The notes under the pieces were generated by a model, which had not been told where the DNA came from, ran no database searches, and was given only the letters and a program-made list of their open reading frames with translations. A program made the position numbers and the translations under genes. Of a stretch of 52,943 nucleotides of DNA, positions 41,815 to 51,662 are shown piece after piece. Source of the DNA: SIG588 sp045599305 (GTDB taxonomy: Bacteria; Bacillota; Clostridia; Oscillospirales; Acutalibacteraceae); contig JAZRVU010000066.1 in assembly GCA_045599305.1 (NCBI GenBank), positions 1 through 52,943 on the forward strand, in the 5' to 3' direction. Each line of letters begins with the position of its first letter. Positions within the stretch are counted from its first letter, which is position 1.

Positions 41815-44800
41815 ATGACAAAACGTTTGTTGGCCATTCTTCTCTCGCTGTGTCTGCTCATCCCCTCCGTGGGACTCACCTTCGGGCAGACAGTCAGCGC
41901 CGCCGGTTCCGACTATGTGATCGCTGAGATCCCCTATAAGGTGTCCGGCGCATACAAAGGCGGATCGGGGAGCCTGTTCTCCATCGGTACGAAATTCGAT
42001 CCGGTCGATCTGACGCCCTATGGCATCACCGCCACCGGCGCAGCGGCCATTCCCTCGGGGAAAGTCGCTCTGTGCATGGACGTGTACATCGCCGGCGATC
42101 CTTTGGGTATCAAATCCCTGACGAACGGCACATGGTCCGGTCAGCTGGAGATCACCAGCGGCGGCACCTGCGATGTCGGCGAACGGCATATGTCCATTGC
42201 GGGCATCGGCTGGACGGCCAACGAGTGGCATCGCTGCGTGATCGACCTGTCGCAGTTCATTACCCACACCGACGACGGCGGCAAGAGCCCCTTCGATCCT
42301 TCCAAGATCAACTATTTCCGCGCCTACGCGCTGGCTTCCAGCGGTGAATACACCATCAGCCTGAAGATCCGCAACGTGAAGTTCGTCGATCTGACGGCCG
42401 AGCCCCTCTCCGAAGAGGAAGACCCGCTGGGCGACGGCTCCTTCGTGCCGGATGCGCCCGTGTGGAAGCATTATCCCGTGGCAGACGGCTACTATGACGA
42501 GGATACGATCGTGGCCGGTTATAACGCGGCCGACTATGTGAAAGAGCATCACCTGACCGTCACCGACTGGGCACCGATCTTCAACAGCCTGATCGAGGGT
42601 CTGGCCACGGCAGGCGGCGGCGAGCTGTTCATCCCCGCCGGCGAATACGACTGCTACAGTGAGATCTCCGTCCTCACCGGCGTCTCCGTCTACGGCGAGT
42701 GGGCCAACCCGGACGAGAATCCCGAGATCAAGGGCACCATTCTGAAGGTGCACGAGGATTGCGGTGCGGGCAAAGCCTCCGGCTCTCCCTTCATCACCCT
42801 GAAATCCGACAGCATGATCAAGGGCATCACTGTGTGGTACCCCGATCAGACCAACTATGCCAACCCCGTGCAGTATCCGGCCACCATCGGTCTGGGTGCC
42901 ACCACGCACGCGAAGAATATCACCCTGGTCAACTCCTACGTCGGCTTCGTCACCATGACGGACACCACCCTGTTCTGCCCCAATGCCGAGAATATCTACG
43001 GCACTCCGCTGAACACCGGTATGGATATGGACGGCGTGGGCGATATCATGCGTCTGGAAAACATCAACTTTGCTCCGGATTACTGGATCAATTCCGGTCT
43101 GCCGGGCGCTCCCGCTGCAGAAGAAGATGCCGAAGCGCTCGAGCGGATGCTCTACAATAACGCCATCGGCATCATCCTGCGCCGCATCGACTGGTCCTAC
43201 CTTGCGTTCTCTCATGTGCGCGGTTATCAGACCGGCCTGATGTTCACCCTGTCGGAGTACTCCGCCGATGTCTATCCGAACGGCCAGTGCACCGGCCTGC
43301 TGCTGGAAGACTGCCAGACAGGTCTGTATGTCACCGGTATCTCTCAGTTCGGTGAGATGCTCTCCAATTCGGTCATCCGCAACTGCAACAACGGTATCTG
43401 GATCGGCGAGTCCATGCGTAACGCCGACGGCAGCATCGCCATCCATGAGGATTCGGCGCTGCAGGTCTCCAAGGTGGAGATCAGCGCCAATCAGACGGCC
43501 ATCCGCAATCAGCAGAAGACCACCCTCATGATCATGTCCTCTACCATCCATTCCGGCGAGGTCATCACCGAGTGCGGCTGGTGCACCCTGACCGATAACG
43601 TGTTTGAGACCGCGGCTCCGCAGGTCACGCTGGCCAACGGCACCCTCAATGCGGTGCTGCTGGGCAACCGCGACGCCGACGGCAAGCCCATCGTGGTCGA
43701 CAACGAGGGCCTCTGCCCGATGTCGCTGGACGACACGGCGCTGGATGTGCCGGAAGTCCTTACCATCACGGCGGAGGAAGCCGCTTTCGTGCCGCACAAG
43801 CCCGCCAATGCCTCCCACGTGGTCATCGCCGATCTGAAGACGGACGGCACCGATGTGACGGCGGCGCTGCAGGCGGCGCTGAACGATATCGGCAAGACCG
43901 GCGGTGTGCTGTTCCTGCCCACCGGTCACTATCGCCTAAACGGCTCGGTCACCGTGCCCGCCGGCGTGGAACTGCGCGGCGCCAACGACTACGGCCGCAT
44001 GCCCTATAACGCGGGCACCACGCTGGATGTCTATGCCACCGCGAGCGACGATCCCACCGTCATCCTTTCCGAAAAGAGCGGTATCCGCGGCATCGTCTTC
44101 AACTATCCCGAGCAGTATCACAACGATCTGTTCATGAAAGAAAAGAAATTCACCGAATATCCGTTTGCCATTCAGGGTCGCGGTGCCGATATCTACGTCA
44201 TCAACGTGGCGCTGCGCAATGCGTGGGACGGCATCGACATGATGACCTACCGCTGCGACAACCACTACATCGACTATCTCGGCGGTGTGGGTATCCACAG
44301 CTTCATCAAGGTCGGCGGCGGCAGCGAAAACGGTATCATCCGCAACTTCCAGTACAACTACTACATGATGACCTGGGAGAGCATGTTCGGCTGGGCGACC
44401 CTGCCCATCGAAAGCGCGGCTTTCAAGGATGTCATGAACGAGCAGTTCAACAATCATGAGGATGTCGTCTGCTGCCAGGTCGGCGATGTGAAAAACGAAC
44501 TGCTCTACAACAACTTCAACTATGCCGGCTGCGTCGGTCTGCAGTTCGTGGGCGAGGAAACCGGTGCCGCCACGGCGAAGGTCATCGGCCACGGTGTCGA
44601 CTACGGTACCTATTCCATCGACATCCAGCAGGCCGAGGAGGTCGCCTTCGTCAACACCCAGCTGACCTCCTTCAACCAGATCGGCGATGCGCTGGAACTG
44701 AATATGTACAGCATCCGTCTGGGTAAGGACTTCGAAGGCACCGTCGATATGGTCAGCACCATCATGTGGGCCGACTGCACGCAGGAATTCCGCGTGGAAA

Positions 44801-45894
44801 ACGGCACGCTGAACCTCTACGGCGTCATCTGCCATCCCTATGTCAGCGCGGTGGAGATGTCCGATATCTCCGGCGACGGCAAGATCCGCATGACCAACGT
44901 CTTCTTCAAGAAGCCGCTCATCACGCTGGCTGTCGGCGATTACGACGGCATCTTCATCAACGGCGGCATGGCCTACGATGACATGACGGATGAAGATATG
45001 GCGGCGCAGTATGATAACATCCAGGTGCGTGTGGACAACTGGGATGCCCCGGCCAATGCGCAGTTCCCGGCCGGCGCCACCATGTGGTTCACCGATGCTT
45101 TCACCGATGCCGAAATGACCACCTTCCGCGGTAAGGGCGGCGGCGATGCCACCGTCTCCTTCAAGAACGGGCAGGCCACGCTGAACATGGGCACCGGCAC
45201 TGCCGTGGGCATGATGAACACGGATATGAGCCTGACCGGCGGGGAAGAGGATGCCCTCTATCACCTCGAGACCCGTCTGAACATGTCTATGTTCCACGAG
45301 GATGGCAACTCCCGTGCCATGATCGCGCTCTATGATAACGACAACGACGTCGCCTATCCCGTCTACTTCACCGCGGACGGCAAGGTGCTGGTCAATAACA
45401 TGGAGATCGCCGATTATGAGACCGATGAGTGGTATCGCGTGGCGCTGGAACTCGATCTGCGTGACGGTGCGCACAAGACCTATCAGGTCGTGCTGATGGA
45501 CGACGATTACAACGAGATCACGAAGAGCGCTGTCCTTGAGCTCCCCGAGGATTTCCAGGATGACCGCGTCTACATCAAGCAGGTCTACATCGGTGCCATT
45601 GCCGATAAGGCGGCGAGCGCCGGGGATGCGACCGACCGCACCATCGTGAAGTGCGACTATGTGTTCGTGACCCGCGGCGGTGCTTCCGGTACTCTCGGCG
45701 ATGTGAACGGCGATGACAAGATCGATTCCACCGATGCCCGTCTGATCCTCCAGTATTATGCCAAGAAGATCGGCGAGGACGGCCTCAACACCGCCGTGGC
45801 GGATGTGAACAATGACGGCAAGGTCGATTCCACCGACGCCCGTCTCATCCTGCAATTATACGCAAAGAAGATAGCAGAGTTCTCGAAGGCGTAA
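41815..45894 (+). CDS. Secreted double beta-helix protein with C-terminal dockerin, copy 2
   Basis: 1359 residues from the ATG at 41815, which follows an AAAGGA site and starts the signal peptide MTKRLLAILLSLCLLIPSVG; the open frame upstream adds 13 codons without signal character. Domain order equals copy 1: N-terminal sandwich, beta-helix 1 (~240-640, with GGGELFIPAGEYDCYSEISVLTG), beta-helix 2 (~679-1090, with GGVLFLPTGHYRLNGSVTVPAG), sandwich (~1095-1285), dockerin (~1293-1359). It ends in AEFSKA, six residues beyond the dockerin helix. It is closer to copy 3 than to copy 1 (shared EEEDPLGDGSFVPD and YAIQGRGADIYVINV-type segments). It has its own promoter, so the three copies are separately transcribed. 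Confidence 0.9.
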   Translation: MTKRLLAILLSLCLLIPSVGLTFGQTVSAAGSDYVIAEIPYKVSGAYKGGSGSLFSIGTKFDPVDLTPYGITATGAAAIPSGKVALCMDVYIAGDPLGIKSLTNGTWSGQLEITSGGTCDVGERHMSIAGIGWTANEWHRCVIDLSQFITHTDDGGKSPFDPSKINYFRAYALASSGEYTISLKIRNVKFVDLTAEPLSEEEDPLGDGSFVPDAPVWKHYPVADGYYDEDTIVAGYNAADYVKEHHLTVTDWAPIFNSLIEGLATAGGGELFIPAGEYDCYSEISVLTGVSVYGEWANPDENPEIKGTILKVHEDCGAGKASGSPFITLKSDSMIKGITVWYPDQTNYANPVQYPATIGLGATTHAKNITLVNSYVGFVTMTDTTLFCPNAENIYGTPLNTGMDMDGVGDIMRLENINFAPDYWINSGLPGAPAAEEDAEALERMLYNNAIGIILRRIDWSYLAFSHVRGYQTGLMFTLSEYSADVYPNGQCTGLLLEDCQTGLYVTGISQFGEMLSNSVIRNCNNGIWIGESMRNADGSIAIHEDSALQVSKVEISANQTAIRNQQKTTLMIMSSTIHSGEVITECGWCTLTDNVFETAAPQVTLANGTLNAVLLGNRDADGKPIVVDNEGLCPMSLDDTALDVPEVLTITAEEAAFVPHKPANASHVVIADLKTDGTDVTAALQAALNDIGKTGGVLFLPTGHYRLNGSVTVPAGVELRGANDYGRMPYNAGTTLDVYATASDDPTVILSEKSGIRGIVFNYPEQYHNDLFMKEKKFTEYPFAIQGRGADIYVINVALRNAWDGIDMMTYRCDNHYIDYLGGVGIHSFIKVGGGSENGIIRNFQYNYYMMTWESMFGWATLPIESAAFKDVMNEQFNNHEDVVCCQVGDVKNELLYNNFNYAGCVGLQFVGEETGAATAKVIGHGVDYGTYSIDIQQAEEVAFVNTQLTSFNQIGDALELNMYSIRLGKDFEGTVDMVSTIMWADCTQEFRVENGTLNLYGVICHPYVSAVEMSDISGDGKIRMTNVFFKKPLITLAVGDYDGIFINGGMAYDDMTDEDMAAQYDNIQVRVDNWDAPANAQFPAGATMWFTDAFTDAEMTTFRGKGGGDATVSFKNGQATLNMGTGTAVGMMNTDMSLTGGEEDALYHLETRLNMSMFHEDGNSRAMIALYDNDNDVAYPVYFTADGKVLVNNMEIADYETDEWYRVALELDLRDGAHKTYQVVLMDDDYNEITKSAVLELPEDFQDDRVYIKQVYIGAIADKAASAGDATDRTIVKCDYVFVTRGGASGTLGDVNGDDKIDSTDARLILQYYAKKIGEDGLNTAVADVNNDGKVDSTDARLILQLYAKKIAEFSKA

Positions 45895-45921
45895 AAGCCT
45901 TTCCAGATGAGATTTCGCTGT

Positions 45922-46104
45922 TTCCTCAGCAGGGGGGACGAAGAATGGCACGCCGTGCCATTCTTCCTGCGGGGGGATTCGCCCCCCGCCTTTTACGCGA
46001 AGAAGATCAGCGAATTTCCGGTAGCGTAATTTTTCCTCAGCAGGGGGGATTCGCCCCCCGCCATCTACGAAAAGAAGACCAGCAAATTTCACTCCCCGGC
46101 ATAT
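45922..46104 (+). repeat. Decayed dockerin 3' ends and G-rich hairpin repeats
   Basis: The 411-base gap between copies 2 and 3 contains a tail reading FYAKKISEFPVA followed by a stop (near 45990-46028), and a second, more degraded one (IYEKKTSKF, near 46063-46092). Each is preceded by cctcagcaggggggattcgccccccgcc (second unit 46034-46062). The first unit is split by a palindrome, gaagaatggcac / gtgccattcttc (45940-45966). The tails match the last codons of the dockerin genes, so these are scars of lost or recombined gene ends. Confidence 0.65.
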
Positions 46105-46108
46105 ACCG

Positions 46109-46147
46109 AAAGGCCTCACGCTGCAAAAACGGCGCGAGGCCTTTTTT
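46109..46147 (+). terminator. Terminator before dockerin protein 3
   Basis: aaaggcctc / gaggccttt with a run of T. It would end transcription from copy 2 through the scar region. Confidence 0.8.
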
Positions 46148-46224
46148 GTGAAAATACACACGCACAAAAAAACAGGGGGGCTTTGTCTATGTTGAACAAA
46201 GTTCAAATCCCGCTTCTGTTTCTC

Positions 46225-46254
46225 TTGACACACCCGTCAAAAACATGGTATCAT
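46225..46254 (+). promoter_or_regulatory. Promoter of dockerin protein 3
   Basis: TTGACA (46225-46230), an 18-bp spacer and TATCAT (46249-46254) with an extended -10 TGG. Confidence 0.75.
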
Positions 46255-46305
46255 ATATTTGTCCGATTATGGGCAATTGCCCGTTTTAAGAAAGGAAGAT
46301 TAATT

Positions 46306-49300
46306 ATGACCAAACGTTTGCTCGCTGTTTTCCTTTGTCTGTGTCTGCTGATCCCCACCATGGGGCTCTCCTTGGCGCAGACCGCCAGTGCGGAGGAGGA
46401 GTATGTGATCGCAACGATCCCGTACCAGATCTCCGGCACATATAAGGGCGGCGGTACCCTGTTTTCCACCGGTACCTCGCTTAGCCCGATCGATCTTTCG
46501 CCCTATGGCGTGGATGTGACCGGCGGCGGTGCCATTCCGAGGAAAAAGGTCGGTCTGTCGCTGGATGTGTACATCGGCGGTGAGTCCGCCGGCATCAGAC
46601 CGATCGTCAACGGCGGCCTCTCCGGCCAGATCGAGCTTTGCAGCGGCGGCACCTGCGATGTCGGCGAACGCGGCACCTATCCCAACGCCATCAAATGGAA
46701 GGCGGATGAATGGAACCGCTGCGTGATCGACCTGTCGACCTTTACCTCGGTCACCGATACGACCGGTAAAACGCCGTTCAATTCCAAAGCCATCAACTAT
46801 TTCCGTATTTACCTGAATGCCCCCGCTTCCACAGAAGGGTACAGCTTCACCATGAAGATCCGCAATGTGAAGCTGGTCAACCTGCAGGCCGAGCCTCTCG
46901 ACGAAGAAGAGGATCCGCTGGGCGACGGCTCCTTCGTGCCGGACGAACCCGAATGGAAGCAGTATACCGTGGCAGAGGGCTACAACAACGATGACGTGAT
47001 CGTGGCCGGCTACAATGCGGCGGAATATGTGAAGGATCACAGCATCGAAGTCAAAGACTGGGCACCGATCTTCAACAGCCTGATCGAGGGCCTGTCCGCT
47101 GCGGGCGGCGGCGCGTTGTTCATCCCCGCCGGCGAATACGACTGCTACAGCCCCATCGTCATGCTCACCGGCGTGTCGATCTACGGCGAGTGGAAGAACC
47201 CCGACGAGAATCCCAAGATCGAAGGCACCATCATCAAGGTGCATGAGGAATGCGGCGCGGGCAGTTCCACGGATACCCCGTTCCTTACCATGAACCGCGA
47301 CGGCTTGATAAAGAACCTCGCTTTCTGGTATCCCGATCAGAGTGCGACCTCGCCGGTGGCTTATCCGCCCACGATAAGTCTGGATCAGTATAACCACGCG
47401 AAGAACATTACCCTTGTCAACTCCTACTGGGGCGTTGTGCGCCGTTCTTCGGGTGCCAACTGCCCGAACGTTGAAAATATCTACGGCACGCCGTTGTTCT
47501 GCGGTCTCGATATCGATATCGTCATCGACATCATGCGTATCGAAAACGTGAACTTTGCGGCGGATTACTGGATCAACTCCGGCCTGGAGGGCGCTCCCAC
47601 CGGCGAGGATGATCAGGCGGCTCTGCGCAACTATCTGCTCTATAACGGCACCGGTGTCATCCTGCGCCGTATCGACTGGTCCTATTTCGTCTACAGCCGT
47701 ATCAAAGGCTATGCCACCGGTCTGGCGTTTGCCCGTTCCGGCGACGGCAGCAACTTCCCGAACGGCCAGTGCAACACCATCACCTTTGAAGACTGCCGTT
47801 ACGGTGTCTATGCCGAAAGCATTTCCGGCACCGGTGAGATGATCACCAACTCGCATTTCATCAACTGCGAAAACGGTATCGTGCTGGGCGAGGGCAATTT
47901 CAACTCCGCCTCCGTGCTGCAGATCGTGAACACCGAGATCGAAGCTTCCAGCTATGCCATCCGCAATCAGCAGGTCACCACCGTGATGCTCATGTCCTCC
48001 ACCATCCATTCCGGTGAGGTGGGCGGCACCAGCGGCTGGTATGTCATCACCGACAACACGTTCGAGACGGAAGCCCCGCAGGTCGTGCTGGAGAACGGCT
48101 CGCTCAACGCGGTCCTGGTGGGTAACTTCGACAAGGACGGCAAGGCTATCGAAGTGGACAATCAGGGCCTCTGCCCGATCGAGTATGACGCGACGGCGCT
48201 GGATACTCCCGAAGTACCCGTCCTCTCCATCGATGAGATCTCCTTTGTGCCCCACAAGCCCGCGAAGGAAATGGCCTACATCATCGATACGCTGGATGCG
48301 ACCGGCAAGACCGATGTGACGAAATCGCTTCAGGCGGCACTCGATAGTGCGGCCAAGCAGGGCGGCGGCGTGGTCTATCTGGTCAGCGGTACCTATCGCG
48401 TCGACGGCTCGGTCACCGTGCCCTCCGGCGTGGAACTGCGCGGCGCCTGCGACTTCGGCCGTGTGCCGTATAACGTGGGTACCATCATTGCCGTGACGGA
48501 TGAATGCGGCACCGATCCCACCGTTATCCTCTCCGAAAAGAGCGGTATCCGCGGTGTGGTGTTCCATTATCCGGATCAGTATTACAACACCCTCTTCCAA
48601 AAGGAAAAGAAATTCACCGCCTATCCCTATGCCATGCAGGGCCGCGGCGCGGACATCTATGTCATCAACGTTGCCTTCCACAATGGCTGGGACGGCCTCG
48701 ACATGATGACCTACAAGTGCGATAACCACTATATCGACTATCTCTGCGGCGAGTGCCTGCACAATGATTTCTCCATCGGCAAGGGCGCCAAAGACGGTAT
48801 CATTCGCAACTATCAGTTCAACTATAACGCCATCTTCCAGGCCTCCGGTTACGGCTGGGGCAACCTGCCGCTCGAAAGAGACGAGTTCGAGGACATCATG
48901 CAGGAGCAGCTCGATAACCACGACGATATGACCGTCCTCACCCTCGGCCATGTCGAAAACGAACTGATCTACAACTCCTTCAACTATTCCGGTTACGCCG
49001 GCATCCGCTTCATCGCGGAGGACACCGGTGCCGCGGATGTGACCATCGTCGGCCACGGCTGCGACTACAGCACCATCGACTTCGATATCCTGGCTGCCGA
49101 GCGAATCATATTCCTGAACACGCAGCTCACCGCTTTTAACCAGATCGGCGATATGCTGCAGCATCCCATGTATGTGGTGCATCTGGGTCCCGATTTCGAG
49201 GGTCAGGTCGATATGATCAGCACCGTGATGTGGGCCGACTCTACGCAGGAATTCTGCGCGGAAAGCGGCACGCTGAATCTCTACGGTGTGATTATGGCTC

Positions 49301-50352
49301 CGTATCACAGCACCGTACAGATGACCAATGTCACCGGTGACGGCAAGATCTGCATGACCAACGCATTCTTCAAAAACAACGTGACCACTATGGCCTCTGC
49401 CGGTACCGAAAATGTCTTTGTCAACGGCGGTATCACCTATCAGGATATCGTGGATGCCGACAAGCTCGGTCAGTATGACAACATGATCAAGCGTGTGGAA
49501 AGCTGGGATGCTCCGGCCAACGCACAGTTTGCGGACGGCGCGACTATGTGGTTCACCGATGCCTTCACCGATGCCGAAAAGGTCACCTTCAAGGCCTCTG
49601 CCGGCGGCGATGCGTCTGTCAGCTTCAAGAGCGGTCAGGCCACGCTGAACATGGGCACCAACACCGGCGTGGGCATCACCAATGCCAGCCTGAACATGGT
49701 CGCCGGTGAGGAGGATGCCCTCTATCATCTGGAGACCCGCCTGAATATGTCCATGTTCCACAAGGACGGCAACGCCCGTGTCATGCTCTCCCTCTTCGAT
49801 AACGACAGCACGCCCTGCTACCCCGTGACGTTCAACGATACGGGCAAGGTCATTCTGGAAGACGGCAGCGAGCTGGCCGACTATGAGACCGATACCTGGT
49901 ACCGCGTGGCGCTGGATATCGACCTGCGTGATCCTGTGAACAAGACCTATCAGGTCGTGCTCATGGACAATGATTACAATGAACTCGCCAAGAGCGATGT
50001 GATCCCCTTCGCGGAAGATTTCCAGGATGCGCGTCTCTACTTCAAGCAGATCTATATCGGCGCCATCGCCGATCAGGCGGCAAGTGCCGAGGATACGACC
50101 GACCGCACCATCGTGAAGTGCGACTACGTCTTCGTGACCCGCGGCGGATCGACCGGTACGCCCGGTGATGTGAACGGCGACGACAAGATCGACTCCACCG
50201 ATGCCCGTTTGATCCTCCAGTATTATGCGAAGAAGATCGGCGAGGACGGCTTGAATCTCGCGGCGGCGGATGTGGATGGCAGCGGCACGATCGATTCGAC
50301 CGATGCCCGTCTGATCCTCCAGTATTATGCGAAGAAGATCAGCGAGTTTTGA
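46306..50352 (+). CDS. Secreted double beta-helix protein with C-terminal dockerin, copy 3
   Basis: 1348 residues from the ATG at 46306, which follows AAGAAAGGAAG and begins the signal peptide MTKRLLAVFLCLCLLIPTMG; the open frame starts 41 codons earlier, in the promoter. Domains as in copies 1 and 2: N-terminal sandwich, beta-helix 1 (~240-640), beta-helix 2 (~669-1080, with GGVVYLVSGTYRVDGSVTVPSG), sandwich (~1085-1280), dockerin (~1286-1348). The second calcium loop is DVDGSGTIDST, different from the DVN.D.KVDST of the other two copies. No cohesin, scaffoldin or sortase signal is in the window, so the docking partner must be elsewhere. Confidence 0.9.
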   Translation: MTKRLLAVFLCLCLLIPTMGLSLAQTASAEEEYVIATIPYQISGTYKGGGTLFSTGTSLSPIDLSPYGVDVTGGGAIPRKKVGLSLDVYIGGESAGIRPIVNGGLSGQIELCSGGTCDVGERGTYPNAIKWKADEWNRCVIDLSTFTSVTDTTGKTPFNSKAINYFRIYLNAPASTEGYSFTMKIRNVKLVNLQAEPLDEEEDPLGDGSFVPDEPEWKQYTVAEGYNNDDVIVAGYNAAEYVKDHSIEVKDWAPIFNSLIEGLSAAGGGALFIPAGEYDCYSPIVMLTGVSIYGEWKNPDENPKIEGTIIKVHEECGAGSSTDTPFLTMNRDGLIKNLAFWYPDQSATSPVAYPPTISLDQYNHAKNITLVNSYWGVVRRSSGANCPNVENIYGTPLFCGLDIDIVIDIMRIENVNFAADYWINSGLEGAPTGEDDQAALRNYLLYNGTGVILRRIDWSYFVYSRIKGYATGLAFARSGDGSNFPNGQCNTITFEDCRYGVYAESISGTGEMITNSHFINCENGIVLGEGNFNSASVLQIVNTEIEASSYAIRNQQVTTVMLMSSTIHSGEVGGTSGWYVITDNTFETEAPQVVLENGSLNAVLVGNFDKDGKAIEVDNQGLCPIEYDATALDTPEVPVLSIDEISFVPHKPAKEMAYIIDTLDATGKTDVTKSLQAALDSAAKQGGGVVYLVSGTYRVDGSVTVPSGVELRGACDFGRVPYNVGTIIAVTDECGTDPTVILSEKSGIRGVVFHYPDQYYNTLFQKEKKFTAYPYAMQGRGADIYVINVAFHNGWDGLDMMTYKCDNHYIDYLCGECLHNDFSIGKGAKDGIIRNYQFNYNAIFQASGYGWGNLPLERDEFEDIMQEQLDNHDDMTVLTLGHVENELIYNSFNYSGYAGIRFIAEDTGAADVTIVGHGCDYSTIDFDILAAERIIFLNTQLTAFNQIGDMLQHPMYVVHLGPDFEGQVDMISTVMWADSTQEFCAESGTLNLYGVIMAPYHSTVQMTNVTGDGKICMTNAFFKNNVTTMASAGTENVFVNGGITYQDIVDADKLGQYDNMIKRVESWDAPANAQFADGATMWFTDAFTDAEKVTFKASAGGDASVSFKSGQATLNMGTNTGVGITNASLNMVAGEEDALYHLETRLNMSMFHKDGNARVMLSLFDNDSTPCYPVTFNDTGKVILEDGSELADYETDTWYRVALDIDLRDPVNKTYQVVLMDNDYNELAKSDVIPFAEDFQDARLYFKQIYIGAIADQAASAEDTTDRTIVKCDYVFVTRGGSTGTPGDVNGDDKIDSTDARLILQYYAKKIGEDGLNLAAADVDGSGTIDSTDARLILQYYAKKISEF

Positions 50353-50385
50353 AACGCGTAATGCGGTAATCAGTTTATGATCCGC

Positions 50386-50428
50386 GTCCCCTGCTCCGCT
50401 CACAGCGGGGCAGGGGACATTTCTTCTT
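50386..50428 (+). terminator. Terminator of dockerin protein 3
   Basis: gtcccctgc / gcaggggac with an inner ccgct / agcgg hairpin and a T-rich tail. Confidence 0.85.
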
Positions 50429-50443
50429 GAAAGGGTGGCTGTC

Positions 50444-51112
50444 ATGCTCGAGATCCTCTATCAGGACAAATCCGTGATCGTGTGCAAAAAGCCGGTGGGG
50501 GTACTCTCCGAACGCGGCGAGAATCCGCGGGAGCGGTGTATGCCCGCCATGCTCGAGGAGCAGACCCGCACCTATCGTGTGGATGTGGTGCACCGACTGG
50601 ATAAAGCGGTGGGCGGCGTGATGGTGTTTTCCAAAAACGCGCGCGCTTCGGCGGCGCTGTCCCGCGCAATTTTGCAGCGCGAGCTGACGAAAGAGTACCT
50701 CGCGGTGGTGAGCGGCTGCCCGGAGGAGCCGGAGGGGGAGTGGCGCGATTACCTGTTCCGCGACAAGGTGAAGAACAAATCCTTCGTGGTCAATTCGCTG
50801 CGCCGCGGCGCCAAGGAAGCGGTGCTTTCCTACCGTGTGCTGGAGACGGTCGACCGACCCGAAGGGAAAATGTCGCTGCTGCTGGTGCGTCTGCACACCG
50901 GCCGCACCCATCAGATCCGCGTGCAGTGCGCCTCCCGCCATATGCCGCTGCTGGGCGACGAAAAGTACGGCAGCCGTGTGCCGGTGAAGAATATCGCCCT
51001 GTGGTCGCATCATCTGGCGTTTGCCCATCCCGTTACCGGCCGCCCGGTGGATATCTCGGCGCTGCCGCCGAAAGAGTCGCCGTGGGAGTGGTTCCACTAT
51101 TTGCAGGAGTGA
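50444..51112 (+). CDS. RluA-family pseudouridine synthase
   Basis: 222 residues. Isomerises uridine to pseudouridine in rRNA or tRNA. The catalytic Asp lies in HRLDKAVGGVMVFSKN (motif HRLD); other family elements are LTKEYLAVVSG and the C-terminal LHTGRTHQIRVQCASRHMPLLGDEKYG. There is no N-terminal S4 domain, so this is the short RluA type; the target site is unknown. The ATG at 50444 has AAAGGG eight bases upstream; the GTG at 50435 is an unlikely alternative. Confidence 0.93.
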   Translation: MLEILYQDKSVIVCKKPVGVLSERGENPRERCMPAMLEEQTRTYRVDVVHRLDKAVGGVMVFSKNARASAALSRAILQRELTKEYLAVVSGCPEEPEGEWRDYLFRDKVKNKSFVVNSLRRGAKEAVLSYRVLETVDRPEGKMSLLLVRLHTGRTHQIRVQCASRHMPLLGDEKYGSRVPVKNIALWSHHLAFAHPVTGRPVDISALPPKESPWEWFHYLQE

Positions 51113-51170
51113 TGTATAATCGGTCTTCCTTTCGGCCATACTGTGGAAAAACAGGAAAGGAAGATGCCCG

Positions 51171-51590
51171 ATGACATTCAGTCAGAAAGAGACCGGCCTG
51201 CTCAAGGACATGAAGACCCAGGAGGAACTGTGCATCGAAAAATACGGCAAATATGCCGCCGATGCCTGCGACAGCGAACTGAAAAACCTGTTCACCTCCA
51301 TCCGCTCCACCGAACAGCAACACCTCTCCACCGTGGACGGCTTTCTCGGCACCACTTCGCAGTGGCAGACCGCGCCGCTGCCCCAGCCCTCGTCCGCGTG
51401 CGGCGAAAACGACAAATTTCTCTGTCAGGATATGCTTTCGATGGAGAAGCACGTGTCCTCGCTTTATGACGTGAGCATTTTTGAGTTCGCCGATCCGTCG
51501 GTGCGTCAGAAGCTCAATCAGATCCAAAGTGACGAGCAGAAGCACGGCGAGCAGATCTATCAGTATATGTCCAAAAACAATATGTATTGA
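51171..51590 (+). CDS. CotF-like spore coat protein
   Basis: 139 residues, mostly helical, ferritin-like: KETGLLKDMKTQEELCIEKYGKYAADACDSELKNLF followed by ...STEQQHLSTVDG and a second helical pair with DMLSMEKHVSSLYDVSIFEFADPSVRQKLNQIQSDEQKHGEQIYQYM. This matches the coat F family of Firmicutes, present in the outer layers of spores. Strong AGGAAGATGCCCG upstream region; the start is clear. Single gene with a terminator behind it. Confidence 0.88.
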   Translation: MTFSQKETGLLKDMKTQEELCIEKYGKYAADACDSELKNLFTSIRSTEQQHLSTVDGFLGTTSQWQTAPLPQPSSACGENDKFLCQDMLSMEKHVSSLYDVSIFEFADPSVRQKLNQIQSDEQKHGEQIYQYMSKNNMY

Positions 51591-51604
51591 TTGGCCGAAA
51601 GCGT

Positions 51605-51636
51605 GCGGCGGGGAGCGATCCCCGCCGCTTTGATTT
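51605..51636 (+). terminator. Terminator of the coat protein gene
   Basis: gcggcgggg / ccccgccgc with a six-base loop and a T-rich tail. Confidence 0.85.
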
Positions 51637-51662
51637 GTGCGGCAAAATTTTCCGGCAAGACC

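Noticed and set aside
37547..50352. The three long dockerin proteins as one operon or as an assembly duplication
   Set aside because: Each copy has its own promoter and at least one terminator between, and the protein sequences differ throughout, so they are separate real paralogues.
46300..50445. A 1381-codon open frame antisense to dockerin protein 3, and similar antisense frames over the other two copies, GH2, GH38 and YqfD
   Set aside because: Mirror effect of the strong third-position GC bias. The antisense products have His/Val/Gly-rich low-information sequence, no ribosome sites and no family motifs, while the sense frames have complete domains.
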